Shown here: in pieces, positions 40,712 to 50,450 of the stretch | How positions within the stretch are numbered: the stretch's first letter is position 1 | Layout: each line of letters begins with the position of its first letter | Origin: an uncultured Oscillospiraceae bacterium | GTDB lineage: Bacteria; Bacillota; Clostridia; Oscillospirales; Oscillospiraceae | Direction: 5' to 3' | DNA length: 64,000 bases | NCBI GenBank assembly: GCA_958426425.1 | Contig: CATZYY010000002.1 | Coordinates: forward strand, 1 to 64,000 | Notes under the pieces: generated by a model | Seen by the model: only the letters and a program-made list of their open reading frames with translations | Database searches by the model: none | Told to the model about the DNA's origin: nothing | Program-made: the position numbers and the translations under genes

Positions 40712-43046
40712 CTCCTTCCTTCGGAATCAGTCCGGCATCCAAAAACGCATGGACCAGCCGCTGAGGCGTCATGGGAATTTCATAGGTTGCCACGCCGGTG
40801 GCATGGAGAATGGCATTGCGCACCGCAGGCGCCTGTGCCAGAATGGGCGGCTCCGCCAGGCCCTTGTTGCCGAAGGGGCCGGTGGGCTCCTGCGTCTCCA
40901 CGAACAGCGCCTGGATCTCCGGCACGTCCATGGAGGTGGGGATCTTGTAATCCAGGAAATTGTTGTTCAGCGGGGCGCCGGTCTTCCGGTCAAAGAGCAT
41001 CTGCTCCCCCAGCGCGTAACCGATGCCCATGGCCACACCGCCATGGACCTGGGCGGCGGCCAGCTGGGGATTGATGATCGTTCCGCTGTCGTGAACGGCC
41101 CAGACCTTGTTCACCCGCACCTTTCCAATGGGCACATCCACCTCCAGGTCCACGAAGCTGGCGCCGTAGACAAAGCAGGTGCTCAGAGCCGTGTAGGTGG
41201 ATTCCGCGGTCAGATGCTGGGTATGGGTATGCTGATCGTTGATAAAATTGAAGTAGCTGCACACATGGGCAATGGAGCAGAGAACTTCTCCGGTGCTCCG
41301 AAGGACCACCTGCTCCCGTTCCAGGGCCAGCTCCGCGGCGTCCCTTTCCAGAAGCTCCCCGGCCTTGGCAAGGATCTTGTCCCGCATGAGCTCGGCGGTC
41401 TGCTTCACCGCTCCGCCGCACACATATGTCTGCCGGGAGCCGTATGCGCCGTTATCATAGGGGGAGACATCCGTATCCTGCATGGCCTGGACCTGCAGCC
41501 GCTCCTCCGGAATGGTCAGAATCTCAGAGGCGATCTGGGCCCAGACGGTGTCCGCCCCCTGCCCCAGCTCCGTGGCGCCCATCTGCACCTGGGCGGAGCC
41601 ATCCTCGTTCATGACAATCCGGCAGGCGGAGGTCTCCATGCTGGTGGGATACACGCCGGTCTTGTAGGCAAACAGCGCCATGCCCATGCCCTTTTTCAAA
41701 TCCTTGGACGTTTTATTGAACGCCTCATACTCCGACCGTTTCCGGTCCCAGTCCGACGCCTTCCGGCCCAGATCCAGACACGCGTCCAGCCCGTTGGAAC
41801 AGACGGTAAATTTCCCGAAGGGATCATAGAACCCCAGCTTCTGAACATTCTTGCGCCGAAACTCGATGGGGTCCCAGCCGTGCTCCCTGGCGATGTCCTC
41901 CATCTGGCACTCCACGGCATAGACCAACTGGGGGATGCCGTATCCGCGCAGCGCCGCCGCCGTGGGCAGGTTGGTATATGCCACGGAGGATTGGCCCGTC
42001 TGTCTGCCGGAGGCCAGGTATGTGGCAAAGCCCACCGTAATGGCATAGGCAGTGATGGCGTGGCCGTGTCCGGCATAGGAGCCGCCGTTGGAGTTGATCC
42101 GCAGCGCCTTGTCCGTAATCTTCCCGTCCGCGTCCACCGACGTGGCGGTGGTGATGTCCATGGCGTGGCGGGTGTGCGTGTTGACAAACGTCTCCTCCCG
42201 GGTGGGCACCACAGCCACGCACCGTCCTCCCAGCTTTTTGGAGAGGAAGGCCGCCAAAGGCTCGTACACCATGTCCTGCTTGTTTCCGAAGCCGCCGCCC
42301 ATATAGGGCTTGATGACCCGCACATCCCCCAAGGGCATGCCAAGGGCGTCCGCCAGGTTCCGGCGAAGGGTGTGGGGCGCCTGGGTACCGGTGACCACCA
42401 CCATCCTCCGCCCCTCCATATAGGCAAAGCAGGCCGTGTTTTCCAAGTGGCAGGCGTGGACCGGCGGCATACGGAAGGTCTGTCCCTTCATGCCGGCCAC
42501 GGTGTCTCCCGTCTCAAAGGGGAACGTGGTAAAATGAACCTGTCCCTCCTGATCCACGGTAAAATCCATCCGGCTGAGCTCGTTGGTGGGGTACTCTTCG
42601 TGCAGCGGCGGCTGTGCGCCGATGGCCGCCTCAGGCGTCAGCACCGGCTCATACGTTTCATAGCTCACCCGCACCTTCTCCGCGGCCTGCGCGGCATGAA
42701 GCGGGGTATCCGCCACCACGGCAGCCACATCGTCGCCATAGTAGCGGACCCGCCGGGCCAGAATAAGCCGGTCCTGAATATCCCCGTGGGCCGGGTCCAG
42801 TGATTTCGGATGGCCCGCGGTGGTAAATTGGTGGTCCGGGACCTGGAAGCACGTGAGCACCGTCACCACGCCGGGCATCTGCTCGGCTTCCTTCGTGTCC
42901 ACCGCGGTTACGAGGCCGTTGGCCACGGTACTATGTATGACCTTTGCATATAATGCATCTCTGGGGATCAGGTCCTCCACATATTTGGCCGCGCCGGTGA
43001 CCTTTGCCTCCGCATCCACACGCCGGACTGATTTGCCAATTCCCAT
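40695..43046 (-). CDS. xdhA: Xanthine-dehydrogenase-type molybdenum subunit
   Basis: 783 residues from ATG 43046 (AAGAAAGGAG upstream; the open frame continues without a better site). The family motifs are clear: RVDAEAKVTGAAKYVEDL at the N-terminus, YMGGGFGNKQD in the Mo-cofactor pocket, and NKGLAEPPILAQ with the catalytic Glu near the C-terminus. Hydroxylation of hypoxanthine/xanthine is the natural role given ade, the deaminase and the BMP transporter. Other aldehyde or purine hydroxylases share this fold. The mod operon in this window can supply the molybdenum. Confidence 0.9.
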   Translation of the reverse strand: MGIGKSVRRVDAEAKVTGAAKYVEDLIPRDALYAKVIHSTVANGLVTAVDTKEAEQMPGVVTVLTCFQVPDHQFTTAGHPKSLDPAHGDIQDRLILARRVRYYGDDVAAVVADTPLHAAQAAEKVRVSYETYEPVLTPEAAIGAQPPLHEEYPTNELSRMDFTVDQEGQVHFTTFPFETGDTVAGMKGQTFRMPPVHACHLENTACFAYMEGRRMVVVTGTQAPHTLRRNLADALGMPLGDVRVIKPYMGGGFGNKQDMVYEPLAAFLSKKLGGRCVAVVPTREETFVNTHTRHAMDITTATSVDADGKITDKALRINSNGGSYAGHGHAITAYAITVGFATYLASGRQTGQSSVAYTNLPTAAALRGYGIPQLVYAVECQMEDIAREHGWDPIEFRRKNVQKLGFYDPFGKFTVCSNGLDACLDLGRKASDWDRKRSEYEAFNKTSKDLKKGMGMALFAYKTGVYPTSMETSACRIVMNEDGSAQVQMGATELGQGADTVWAQIASEILTIPEERLQVQAMQDTDVSPYDNGAYGSRQTYVCGGAVKQTAELMRDKILAKAGELLERDAAELALEREQVVLRSTGEVLCSIAHVCSYFNFINDQHTHTQHLTAESTYTALSTCFVYGASFVDLEVDVPIGKVRVNKVWAVHDSGTIINPQLAAAQVHGGVAMGIGYALGEQMLFDRKTGAPLNNNFLDYKIPTSMDVPEIQALFVETQEPTGPFGNKGLAEPPILAQAPAVRNAILHATGVATYEIPMTPQRLVHAFLDAGLIPKEGDEDCV

Positions 43047-43074
43047 AAACGCTCCTTTCTTGCGCTGCCCGATT

Positions 43075-43548
43075 TCAAAAATTGTAATACCAATCCAGAG
43101 TGTAGGGGGTATCCTCAAATTTTTCCAGGTAGCTGCCGTCTAAAAACTCTTCCCAATCTCGCACATAGTAGTCGCCGTTTTCGTACACCAGATTCACCTG
43201 ATAGGTCATGCCCTCGATCCGGGCGGCCTGCAGGAAGGTGACCACCGCGGTATCCCGCCGATACTCTGTCATCTCCGGCCAAAAGAGATAGAGGGGGGTA
43301 ATATAGGGGTAGGACCGCTCTTTCTCCCATGCGGCACAGAAATCCTCGCAGCTCATCTGCTGACGGAAATCCTCGCAGAGATAGCCATAGATTTTCTCCG
43401 GCGACGCAAAGTCCTGATTGATGGCATCCGCATAGGCCTCCGCCCGGAGCAGTGCCCGATCCTGCGTACGTTGGCTCAGCGGCAGCCACAGGAGAATGCC
43501 CCCCATAACCGCCGCCGACACCAGTAAAAACAAAATACGCTGCTTCAT
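43075..43548 (-). CDS. Membrane-anchored protein of unknown function in the purine operon
   Basis: 157 residues with an N-terminal membrane anchor (residues ~5-24, MGGILLWLPL) and an outer part with aromatic strands resembling an NTF2-like fold (VTFLQAARIEGMTYQVNLV, then ENGDYYVRDWEEF). Its start overlaps the stop of the permease gene (ATGA) and it ends 28 nt before xdhA, so it is inside the operon. I know no such partner of Mo hydroxylases or BMP transporters. Confidence 0.75.
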   Translation of the reverse strand: MKQRILFLLVSAAVMGGILLWLPLSQRTQDRALLRAEAYADAINQDFASPEKIYGYLCEDFRQQMSCEDFCAAWEKERSYPYITPLYLFWPEMTEYRRDTAVVTFLQAARIEGMTYQVNLVYENGDYYVRDWEEFLDGSYLEKFEDTPYTLDWYYNF

Positions 43549-44489
43549 CTCTCCAGCCGGGAATACGGCACCGTGTACGCGCTGGGCATCTCCGCCTTTT
43601 TGGAGGCGAAAATCAGCGCAATGATGGTGGCGAGATACGGCAGCATCAACAGCAGCTGGCTGGGCACCGCGACGCCCAGCGCCTGAAGGCGCAGCTGCAG
43701 GGCGGAAGCCATGCCGAACAGCAGCGCGCCCCACATGGCACGCTTGGGCAGGAACCGGGCGAAAATCACCACGGACACCGCAATATAGCCCCGGCCGCCG
43801 ATGACCGACTCCGTAAATGTGTTGAGATAGGCAATGGTCATGAACGCGCCGCCCAGACCCGCATGGGCTCCGCCGATCAGCACTGCGGCATACCGGATTC
43901 CGGCCACGCTCACGCCCTTGGAGTCTGCCGCCCGGGGGTGCTCGCCAACCGCCTTGATCTTCAGGCCGAAGGTGGTCTTCTCCAGTACGAACCAAGTGAC
44001 GGGCACCAGCAGGAACGCCAGGTACACCAGGATGTTATGGGAGAAGAAAATCGATCCGATCACCGGCAGATCCGACAAGACGGGAAAATGAATGGCGGAA
44101 AAGGGCTCCACCTGGGCCGGAAGCGTCCGAATGCCGAACACCACGCGATAGATATAGGCGGCCAGGCCCGTTGCCAGAATATTGAGGCCAATGGCCGCAA
44201 TGACCTGGTTGGCCCGAATGGTGATGCTGAGCCAGGCCATAATCAGGCTGAACAGGATGCCTGATACAATTCCCGCCAGAACGCCCAGCCACAGGTTGCC
44301 TGTGGCGCAGACGGCGATAAAGCCGCCGATGGCGCCCATAATCATCGTACCTTCCGTACTCAGATTCAAAACGCCGGAACGCTGGGTATAGATCTGCCCC
44401 AGCGCCGGGAACAGGATCGGCGTGGCCAGCCGGATGGTGCTGGCCAAAAGGCTCACCAGAAAGCTGAGGGAAAACACATCACTGAGCAT
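43545..44489 (-). CDS. BMP-type ABC transporter permease 2 (purine operon)
   Basis: 314 residues, YufQ-like (IRLATPILFPALGQIYTQRS, then VLNLSTEGTMIMGAI), about eight to ten spans. ATG 44489 lies in the end of the previous permease gene (11-nt overlap). An upstream frame extension is hydrophilic and Arg/Ser-rich, so it is not used. Confidence 0.9.
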   Translation of the reverse strand: MLSDVFSLSFLVSLLASTIRLATPILFPALGQIYTQRSGVLNLSTEGTMIMGAIGGFIAVCATGNLWLGVLAGIVSGILFSLIMAWLSITIRANQVIAAIGLNILATGLAAYIYRVVFGIRTLPAQVEPFSAIHFPVLSDLPVIGSIFFSHNILVYLAFLLVPVTWFVLEKTTFGLKIKAVGEHPRAADSKGVSVAGIRYAAVLIGGAHAGLGGAFMTIAYLNTFTESVIGGRGYIAVSVVIFARFLPKRAMWGALLFGMASALQLRLQALGVAVPSQLLLMLPYLATIIALIFASKKAEMPSAYTVPYSRLER

Positions 44490-45555
44490 CTTTTGCCGCC
44501 TCCTTCTCTGCGTCAGCCCGCTTCTTGGTCCAGGTGGGCCGACGGAACTTGAAAATGGTTTTTGCCACCACGAAGATGATGATGAGGCCCTGCACAACAT
44601 CCACTACGGAATAGGGCACATCCGTCATCCGCTGCATACTGGCGCCGCCCACCAGCAGTACCGCAAAAAACAGCGCAGACGCGATAATTCCCAGCGGATT
44701 CAGCTCGCCAAGCAAGGCAATGATGTTGGAGATATCGCCGTAATTGGCCTCAATGCCGTCCAGAATGCGGTACTGGATGCCAAAGGTCTCAATCCAGCCG
44801 GCCAGACCGCTCAGCAGTCCGGACAGCAGCATGGTAATCAGGATTGTGCGGTCCACAGGCAGTCCTGCGTAAGTGGCCACCTTCTTCCCCTGACCCACCA
44901 GGTCAATTCGATAGCCAAGAGACGTGCGCCAGAAGAAGATCATGATGATCATGACAAGCACCAGCAGGAAGATGCCGCTGTGCAGACGGTACGTGCCGAA
45001 AAGGCGGGTCAGCTTCATCTCCTCCGGCACCAGCGCCGACTGGGACAGGTCGCTGGAGGGGTCCTGCATAGGTCCGTTCACCAGATACAGCAGGAAGTAT
45101 GTGGCGATATAGTTGAGCATCAGGGTGGTAATCACTTCATTGGCGTTGAATTTCACCTTCAGCAGTCCTGCAATGCCGGCCCACAGTGCGCCGGCCACCA
45201 GCGCGGCCACAAAGGACAGGGGCGTTCGAATCACCAAAGGCACATCCACATACAGCGCCACCGCTGTTGCGGCGATTGAGCCCATAATAAACTGTCCCGA
45301 TGCGCCGATGTTCCAGAGCTTGGCCCGGAACGCGATGGACGTACCGAAGGCCATCAGCAAAATGGGAATCAGCTTTACAAAGACCTCGCTGATCTTCTGG
45401 GGAGAGCCGAAAGCGCCGTTGAGCATGGTGAGATACGCTTCCGCGGGGCTGTTCCCGGAAATTGCCACCAACACGGCTCCTACTGCCAGGGCCACAATCA
45501 GCATCAAAATCGTGCCGCTGACTTGTCCCACAGCGTTTTTCAGTCGTTTATTCAT
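44479..45555 (-). CDS. BMP-type ABC transporter permease 1 (purine operon)
   Basis: 358 residues, YufP-like (SIAFRAKLWNIGASGQFIMG, then NANEVITTLMLNYIATYFLL). It overlaps the ATPase gene by 8 nt and the next permease by 11 nt, indicating coupled translation. Confidence 0.9.
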   Translation of the reverse strand: MNKRLKNAVGQVSGTILMLIVALAVGAVLVAISGNSPAEAYLTMLNGAFGSPQKISEVFVKLIPILLMAFGTSIAFRAKLWNIGASGQFIMGSIAATAVALYVDVPLVIRTPLSFVAALVAGALWAGIAGLLKVKFNANEVITTLMLNYIATYFLLYLVNGPMQDPSSDLSQSALVPEEMKLTRLFGTYRLHSGIFLLVLVMIIMIFFWRTSLGYRIDLVGQGKKVATYAGLPVDRTILITMLLSGLLSGLAGWIETFGIQYRILDGIEANYGDISNIIALLGELNPLGIIASALFFAVLLVGGASMQRMTDVPYSVVDVVQGLIIIFVVAKTIFKFRRPTWTKKRADAEKEAAKDAQ

Positions 45556-47077
45556 TGGCGGCCACCTCCTGTCGTTTGCCCATCATCAGCGCGCCGATTG
45601 CGTAGGTGTCCGCGCTGCGAGGCAAAATTCCCATAATCTCTCCGCCGTAAATCACGGCGATCCGGTCGGAGATCTGCAGCAGCTCTTCCAGATCCGCGGA
45701 GACCACCAGGACGGCCGCACCCTTGTTCCGGGCCTCCAGAAGTTTGCCGCGGACATACTCCGCCGCGCCCACATCCAGTCCCCGGGTGGGCTGATTGGCG
45801 ATCAGCACCTCCGGATCACCGTCGATCTCCCGGGCCAGAATGACCTTCTGCTGATTGCCGCCGGAAAGTGCCCGGGCGGTTTCATCTCCGTCAATGGCTT
45901 TGATTTGATACTCATCCTTGGCCCGCTTCCAGAAGGCGTCGATGGCCTTAAGCTGCATCAGGCCGTATTTGGCGTAGGGCGGAGTGCGGAAGCTCTTGAG
46001 AACGAGGTTGCGCTTCAGGCTCCAGTCCAGCGCCAGGCCGGTGGTATGCCGGTCCTCCGGAATATGGGAGATCTTCCGGTCGATGTATCCCCGCGGCGTG
46101 AGGTTGGTCACATTCTCCCCATTGAGGGTAAGCGTGCCCGCATCCGCCCGACGAAGTCCGGTCAGCACCTCACAAAGCTCTTTTTGACCATTGCCGTCCA
46201 CACCGGCAAGGCCCAGAATTTCTCCCTCTCGAATTTCCAGAGACACATTCTTCAATGCCGGCAGCCCCTTGTCATTTTTGGCACAGAGGTCGTGAAAGGC
46301 AAATTTCACCCCTCCCGGCTCTTTTTCCACCGGCGGGAACTGAAACAGCACGTCGCGCCCCACCATCATGCGGGTCAGCTCGTCCCGGGTAACCGTTCCG
46401 TCCAGGCGGCGGGAACCCACCATCTTGCCGTCCCGCAGTACGGTGACCTCGTCCACGATCTCCATGATTTCCTCTAATTTGTGGGTAATCAGGATAATGG
46501 ACTTTCCGTCGTCCCGCATCTGACGCAGCGTCTCGAAGAACACCTCCGTCTCCTGAGGCGTCAAAACAGCTGTGGGTTCGTCCAAAATCAGGATCTGAGC
46601 GCCCAGATAGATGGCGGAGAGAATCTCCACCCGCTGCTGCTCGCCTACAGACAGCTGCCAGATCTTTGCGCTGGGGTCAATTCCCATCTTGTATCGGTCC
46701 GACAGCTCCGCCAATTCCGCGGCCGTCTCCTTGCTGTCCAGCAAAATGCCCTTGCGGGACTTCCGGCCCAGCATGACATTTTCCGTCACGCTCAGCGGAC
46801 GGGCCAGCATAAAGTGCTGGTGCACCATGCCGATGCCAAGGTGAATGGCTTTGACCGGAGAGGAAATATCCTCCTGCCGGCCGTTGATGTAGATGGTCCC
46901 CTCCTCCTGGCGGTACAGACCGTAGAGCACATTCATCAGCGTGGTCTTTCCGGCGCCGTTCTCGCCCAGCAATCCGTGAATGGAGCCCTTTCGCAGGTCA
47001 AAATTCACATTGTCGTTGGCTTTGACGCCGTTGAAGATCTTCGTGATGTTCCGCATACTGACTGCTAGGGTTTCCAT
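45548..47077 (-). CDS. BMP-type ABC transporter ATPase (purine operon)
   Basis: 509 residues, two ABC domains: GENGAGKTT and ILDEPTAVLTPQE in the first, GVDGNGQKE and LSGGNQQKV in the second. Follows the substrate-binding gene across a hairpin and precedes two permeases. Cytoplasmic motor of the importer. Confidence 0.92.
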   Translation of the reverse strand: METLAVSMRNITKIFNGVKANDNVNFDLRKGSIHGLLGENGAGKTTLMNVLYGLYRQEEGTIYINGRQEDISSPVKAIHLGIGMVHQHFMLARPLSVTENVMLGRKSRKGILLDSKETAAELAELSDRYKMGIDPSAKIWQLSVGEQQRVEILSAIYLGAQILILDEPTAVLTPQETEVFFETLRQMRDDGKSIILITHKLEEIMEIVDEVTVLRDGKMVGSRRLDGTVTRDELTRMMVGRDVLFQFPPVEKEPGGVKFAFHDLCAKNDKGLPALKNVSLEIREGEILGLAGVDGNGQKELCEVLTGLRRADAGTLTLNGENVTNLTPRGYIDRKISHIPEDRHTTGLALDWSLKRNLVLKSFRTPPYAKYGLMQLKAIDAFWKRAKDEYQIKAIDGDETARALSGGNQQKVILAREIDGDPEVLIANQPTRGLDVGAAEYVRGKLLEARNKGAAVLVVSADLEELLQISDRIAVIYGGEIMGILPRSADTYAIGALMMGKRQEVAANE

Positions 47078-47100
47078 GTATCATCCTCCCATCAAATAAC

Positions 47101-47140
47101 GGCATGGCCGCCCGCCCCCTTCGGGGCAGGCGGCCATGCC
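47101..47140 (-). terminator. Intercistronic hairpin between BMP and ATPase genes
   Basis: An 18-bp, nearly perfect GC-rich stem (GGCATGGCCGCC... / ...GGCGGCCATGCC) with a CTTC loop. There is no U-tract. It sits between the binding-protein gene and the rest of the operon, as is typical for importers that make more binding protein than transporter. Confidence 0.65.
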
Positions 47141-47156
47141 TGTCGGTCGTCTTCGA

Positions 47157-48212
47157 TCAGACCTCAGGCAGGTCGATCTCGTCGTTATGAAGCTGTTCGT
47201 AAACCGTCTCGATGGTGGAAATCTCCTCATCGGTCAGGCGGCCCTTCACGTCATTGATCTCGGTCATGGACAGGCCGCTGTTGGCCACGTTGATCCAATA
47301 GGTCTTGGCATCGCCCTCGTTGGTGAGGAAGGCGCCGGACTCGATATCGGCAAAGATGGTCTCCAGCACGCTGCCCCACTCATACTGCAATCCGGAGAGG
47401 ACATTCTCGGTTCCCAGCGTGTACTGGTCTTCCACGTTGCCCAGGACATACTGATCCTTCTCCACGGCAGCCTGAACCACGCCCAGGCCAATGCCGTCGC
47501 CGGAGTGCCAGATCACATCCACGCCGGAATCGTACATGCTGACGGCCGCCTCATAGGCGCCGGTGGTGTCGTTCCAGTCGCCGGTATAGACTTCCTGGAT
47601 GTCGATATCGGGATTGATGGACCGGGCGCCGGCCTTGAATCCCTCGTGGCCGCGGGTGATCTCGCTGCCCTCACCGCCACCGATCACGCCGATCATACCG
47701 GACTCCGTGGCCAGAGCCGCCACAACGCCCATCAGATAGCCGCCGGCTTCCAGCTGAACGTCATAGCAGGCGGAGTTGGTCTGATAGCCCACGCCGCAGC
47801 CAAGCAGGAAGTAAGTATCGGGATACTGCTGGGCCACCGTGTTCACCGGCTCGGAGAACTGGTAGCCGTGGCCGATGACCACGTCATAACCGGAATCGGC
47901 ATATTCGATGAGGGTGGGCTCGATATCAGAGACATCATAGATGCCCTCCACCACGCGGACCTCCACCTCATCGGCGTGGGCCTCCGCATACTCCATCATG
48001 CCCTCGTACATGGCCTGGTTGAAAGACACATCGTCCTTTTTGCCAGGAAGCACCAGCGCGATCTGCTTCTTTTCAACAGTCTCCTCCTGGGCGGTATCCT
48101 CGCTGCCGGTATCCTCACCGGAGTCGCCGGAGTCGCTGCCACCGCATCCGGACAGGCAGCTGACCGTCATGGCTACGCTCAGTCCAAGAGCCGCAAGAGT
48201 TCTCAGCTTCAT
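47157..48212 (-). CDS. BMP-family substrate-binding lipoprotein (purine operon)
   Basis: 351 residues with a lipoprotein signal (Cys23 in CLSGC), Ser/Gly/Asp linker and a BMP domain (ALVLPGKKDDVSFNQAMYEG, then YDVVIGHGYQFSEPVN). ATG 48212 was chosen for its position before the signal peptide, with GAAAGGA upstream. First gene of the operon leading to xdh and ade, so the ligand is probably a purine nucleoside or base. Confidence 0.9.
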   Translation of the reverse strand: MKLRTLAALGLSVAMTVSCLSGCGGSDSGDSGEDTGSEDTAQEETVEKKQIALVLPGKKDDVSFNQAMYEGMMEYAEAHADEVEVRVVEGIYDVSDIEPTLIEYADSGYDVVIGHGYQFSEPVNTVAQQYPDTYFLLGCGVGYQTNSACYDVQLEAGGYLMGVVAALATESGMIGVIGGGEGSEITRGHEGFKAGARSINPDIDIQEVYTGDWNDTTGAYEAAVSMYDSGVDVIWHSGDGIGLGVVQAAVEKDQYVLGNVEDQYTLGTENVLSGLQYEWGSVLETIFADIESGAFLTNEGDAKTYWINVANSGLSMTEINDVKGRLTDEEISTIETVYEQLHNDEIDLPEV

Positions 48213-48284
48213 AAATACATCTTCCTTTCTCATTCGATCTTCTCTTCCATCGTTTCTCTGCGCTCACAAAGGTATTACTATTAT

Positions 48285-48312
48285 AGAATAACATTTCATG
48301 GTATTTTGTCAA
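48285..48312 (-). promoter_or_regulatory. Promoter region of the purine operon
   Basis: On the minus strand TTGACA (48307-48312) is followed by TATTCT at 16 nt (48285-48290); a perfect TATAAT lies 21 nt away, too far for a standard spacer. Which -10 is used is unclear. Confidence 0.5.
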
Positions 48313-49190
48313 GAGAGTGGAAATTTTTTTGTAACATGTATGGATTTGTCTGATTCTGCGCAGGGTCCTTTTGTGGTTTTGTGCAACTGAAACGGGCCAT
48401 AAAAGCGGCTGCCATCTGCTTTACCGTGGTATTTTCAAATATATAACGCTTAAAATGGAAGAACATTTTTAAGGTCAACTACTCGCTGAATTTTCCTCTG
48501 ACTGTACATTCATCCACCATTTTGAGCACTGCCGGACTCCCTCCTTATCCGGAATCGCTTTCTGATTTTATAAAAGAACAACACTAACGGTTTATGGAAT
48601 GATACGCTAAGAGCTTCCCTGTCACTGCAGGTGAGATGCGGACAGCTAGAGAATGACTTGATACGAACCGGCTAACTCCAACCAATATACCCTGAAAAAC
48701 AGCCTGATTTTGGCCGGGATTTTCCAGAAGATCAGCTCGAATCCTCTCCCATGACGCAACCATTCCCCCACAGGCAGAAACCACGATTCCATCAGGCAGG
48801 AGAAAACCTTGATTTGAAGACCTCTATGAGCTGCGGAATCTGGTTGAACAGGTCCACGACTTGGAACATATTCCGCAGCCCCTGGCCCCATATTCCCAAA
48901 ACCGGGAGGATATCAGGACCGTATCCACATCATTCTGCGGCATTAACAATTGCTTCACGCTATAAACCTCGTCCAGATTATGAAGTTGTCCGGGCTACCG
49001 GAAAGCTCACAGAACAGATAGGATATAGAAAACGACAAAATTATAATAGCTCACGGAACAGGAAATTTGCCACCCCATCCCATGAGCTTCATTCTTTCAA
49101 AAATAAAATCCCCCCATGAAGCGCATGACAGACCATGCTGTCACCATTTTGGCGAGAACACATAAGGCGGCACTCCACAAGCTGCATAAT
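48313..49190. other. AT-richer stretch without a supported gene
   Basis: About 870 nt between divergent/convergent units. Several short open frames exist on both strands but none has a ribosome site and a credible composition, and stops interrupt the longest plus-strand coding-like piece (LYELRNLVEQVHDLEHIPQP, near 48815-48880). It could be a decayed gene. Lower GC than the flanks. Confidence 0.5.
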
Positions 49191-50450
49191 TTACAGCACA
49201 AGTCTGAATCGAAACCAGCCATCTGTCTGGTCAAACTGGCAGACGGCTCCATGTTTCCGGCAGAAAGCGCAGATGGACTGCACTCCCAGGCCATGTCCCT
49301 CTCTTTTAGCCACCGGAAGGCCATCACTGTCGAAGGAGATATTTCCCATGCAGGGATTGGATATCTCCAGCATGACACCCGGGGTCCCCACCATTTTGCA
49401 GCGGATCTTCCGCTGGTTCCGAGGCAACTCCAGATTAGCGTGGATCGCGTTTTCCAAAGCGTTTGCCAGAACGATGGCCAATTCTCCCTCATTCACCGGA
49501 AGTGCGTCGGTCAGAGAAATTTTTGTCTCCACAGAGATATCCTGATTTTTGGCTTGGTCAAAGTAAGAGGAAAATACAGCATCCAGCACCGGCGGGCGGC
49601 ACCAGCGGATCTCTTTCTGCTCATCCAGCCGTTTCTGTGCCGCGTCCAGAAACTCCAGTGCCGTCTCTTTGTCTCCGCGCGATACCAGTTCCCTCACTGC
49701 CTGGAGCCGATGCCGCAGGTCGTGGCGCTCTGTGCGGATAACATTTTCCGCTGCTTTCACCGCCTCCATGCGGCTCTGGAGAGCCGACAGCTGCAATGTA
49801 GACAGTTGGGCATTGTGCCGAGCCTCCATCTCATTTTTGATGCTGGTAAAGAAAAACATCAAAATGGAATAAACCCCCAGCATCAGCAGAGCGATCGCCG
49901 GCTTGATAATGCTGCTGCTCCGATCGAAGCCTGCATATCCAGGGATCAGGTAGACGGCGATGATGTAGTAGGCTGCCATTACCAGGCATATCAGCCACCA
50001 GCCCCGGTGCAGCTCCAACAGTATCTGGAAAAACAGCGGCCGCAAAAAGCGGACCAGAAACCAGATGACCCAGGTGCTGAGGACCGTGCAGGACAGCACC
50101 AGCACCCAGAAGCGGCTGCCCGACAGGTAGTAGATCAGCCCTGATATGTGGTGAATCAGCGTACAGAACAAAACGACGGAGAGCTGCTGGAAGATCAGCC
50201 GCCATCCCCGGAATCGGCTGAGCGTGAAAAGGAGCAGTATCAGCGGGATGTGGATTGTCATAGCAAAGATCCAAAAGGCGGCATCCATATCCACCGCCCG
50301 GTACAGGGCGGCCACCGCCGCCATGAGCAGGAGGGTGACGATGGAAACGATGAAAAGGGTGCGCCGCCGGGAATACCGGCTGTCCATAAACAAAGACGCC
50401 ATAATCATATATAAAACCGTCAGATACTCCATGATAAACAGCTCTACCAT
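49191..50450 (-). CDS. GHKL-type sensor histidine kinase
   Basis: 419 residues: about six membrane spans in the first ~200 residues, then the dimerisation/phospho-acceptor helix with IRTERHDLRHRLQAVRE and a C-terminal ATPase (ALENAIHANL and GHGLGVQSI). The layout is that of AgrC/NatK-like GHKL kinases that respond to peptides. Its partner is the LytTR regulator encoded just upstream, with 7-nt overlap. No precursor peptide gene is obvious nearby. Confidence 0.87.
   Translation of the reverse strand: MVELFIMEYLTVLYMIMASLFMDSRYSRRRTLFIVSIVTLLLMAAVAALYRAVDMDAAFWIFAMTIHIPLILLLFTLSRFRGWRLIFQQLSVVLFCTLIHHISGLIYYLSGSRFWVLVLSCTVLSTWVIWFLVRFLRPLFFQILLELHRGWWLICLVMAAYYIIAVYLIPGYAGFDRSSSIIKPAIALLMLGVYSILMFFFTSIKNEMEARHNAQLSTLQLSALQSRMEAVKAAENVIRTERHDLRHRLQAVRELVSRGDKETALEFLDAAQKRLDEQKEIRWCRPPVLDAVFSSYFDQAKNQDISVETKISLTDALPVNEGELAIVLANALENAIHANLELPRNQRKIRCKMVGTPGVMLEISNPCMGNISFDSDGLPVAKREGHGLGVQSICAFCRKHGAVCQFDQTDGWFRFRLVL

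Noticed and set aside
48751..49119. Plus-strand 122-codon frame in the gap before the GHKL genes
   Set aside because: No ribosome site and biased Arg/Ser/His content; at best a decayed gene.
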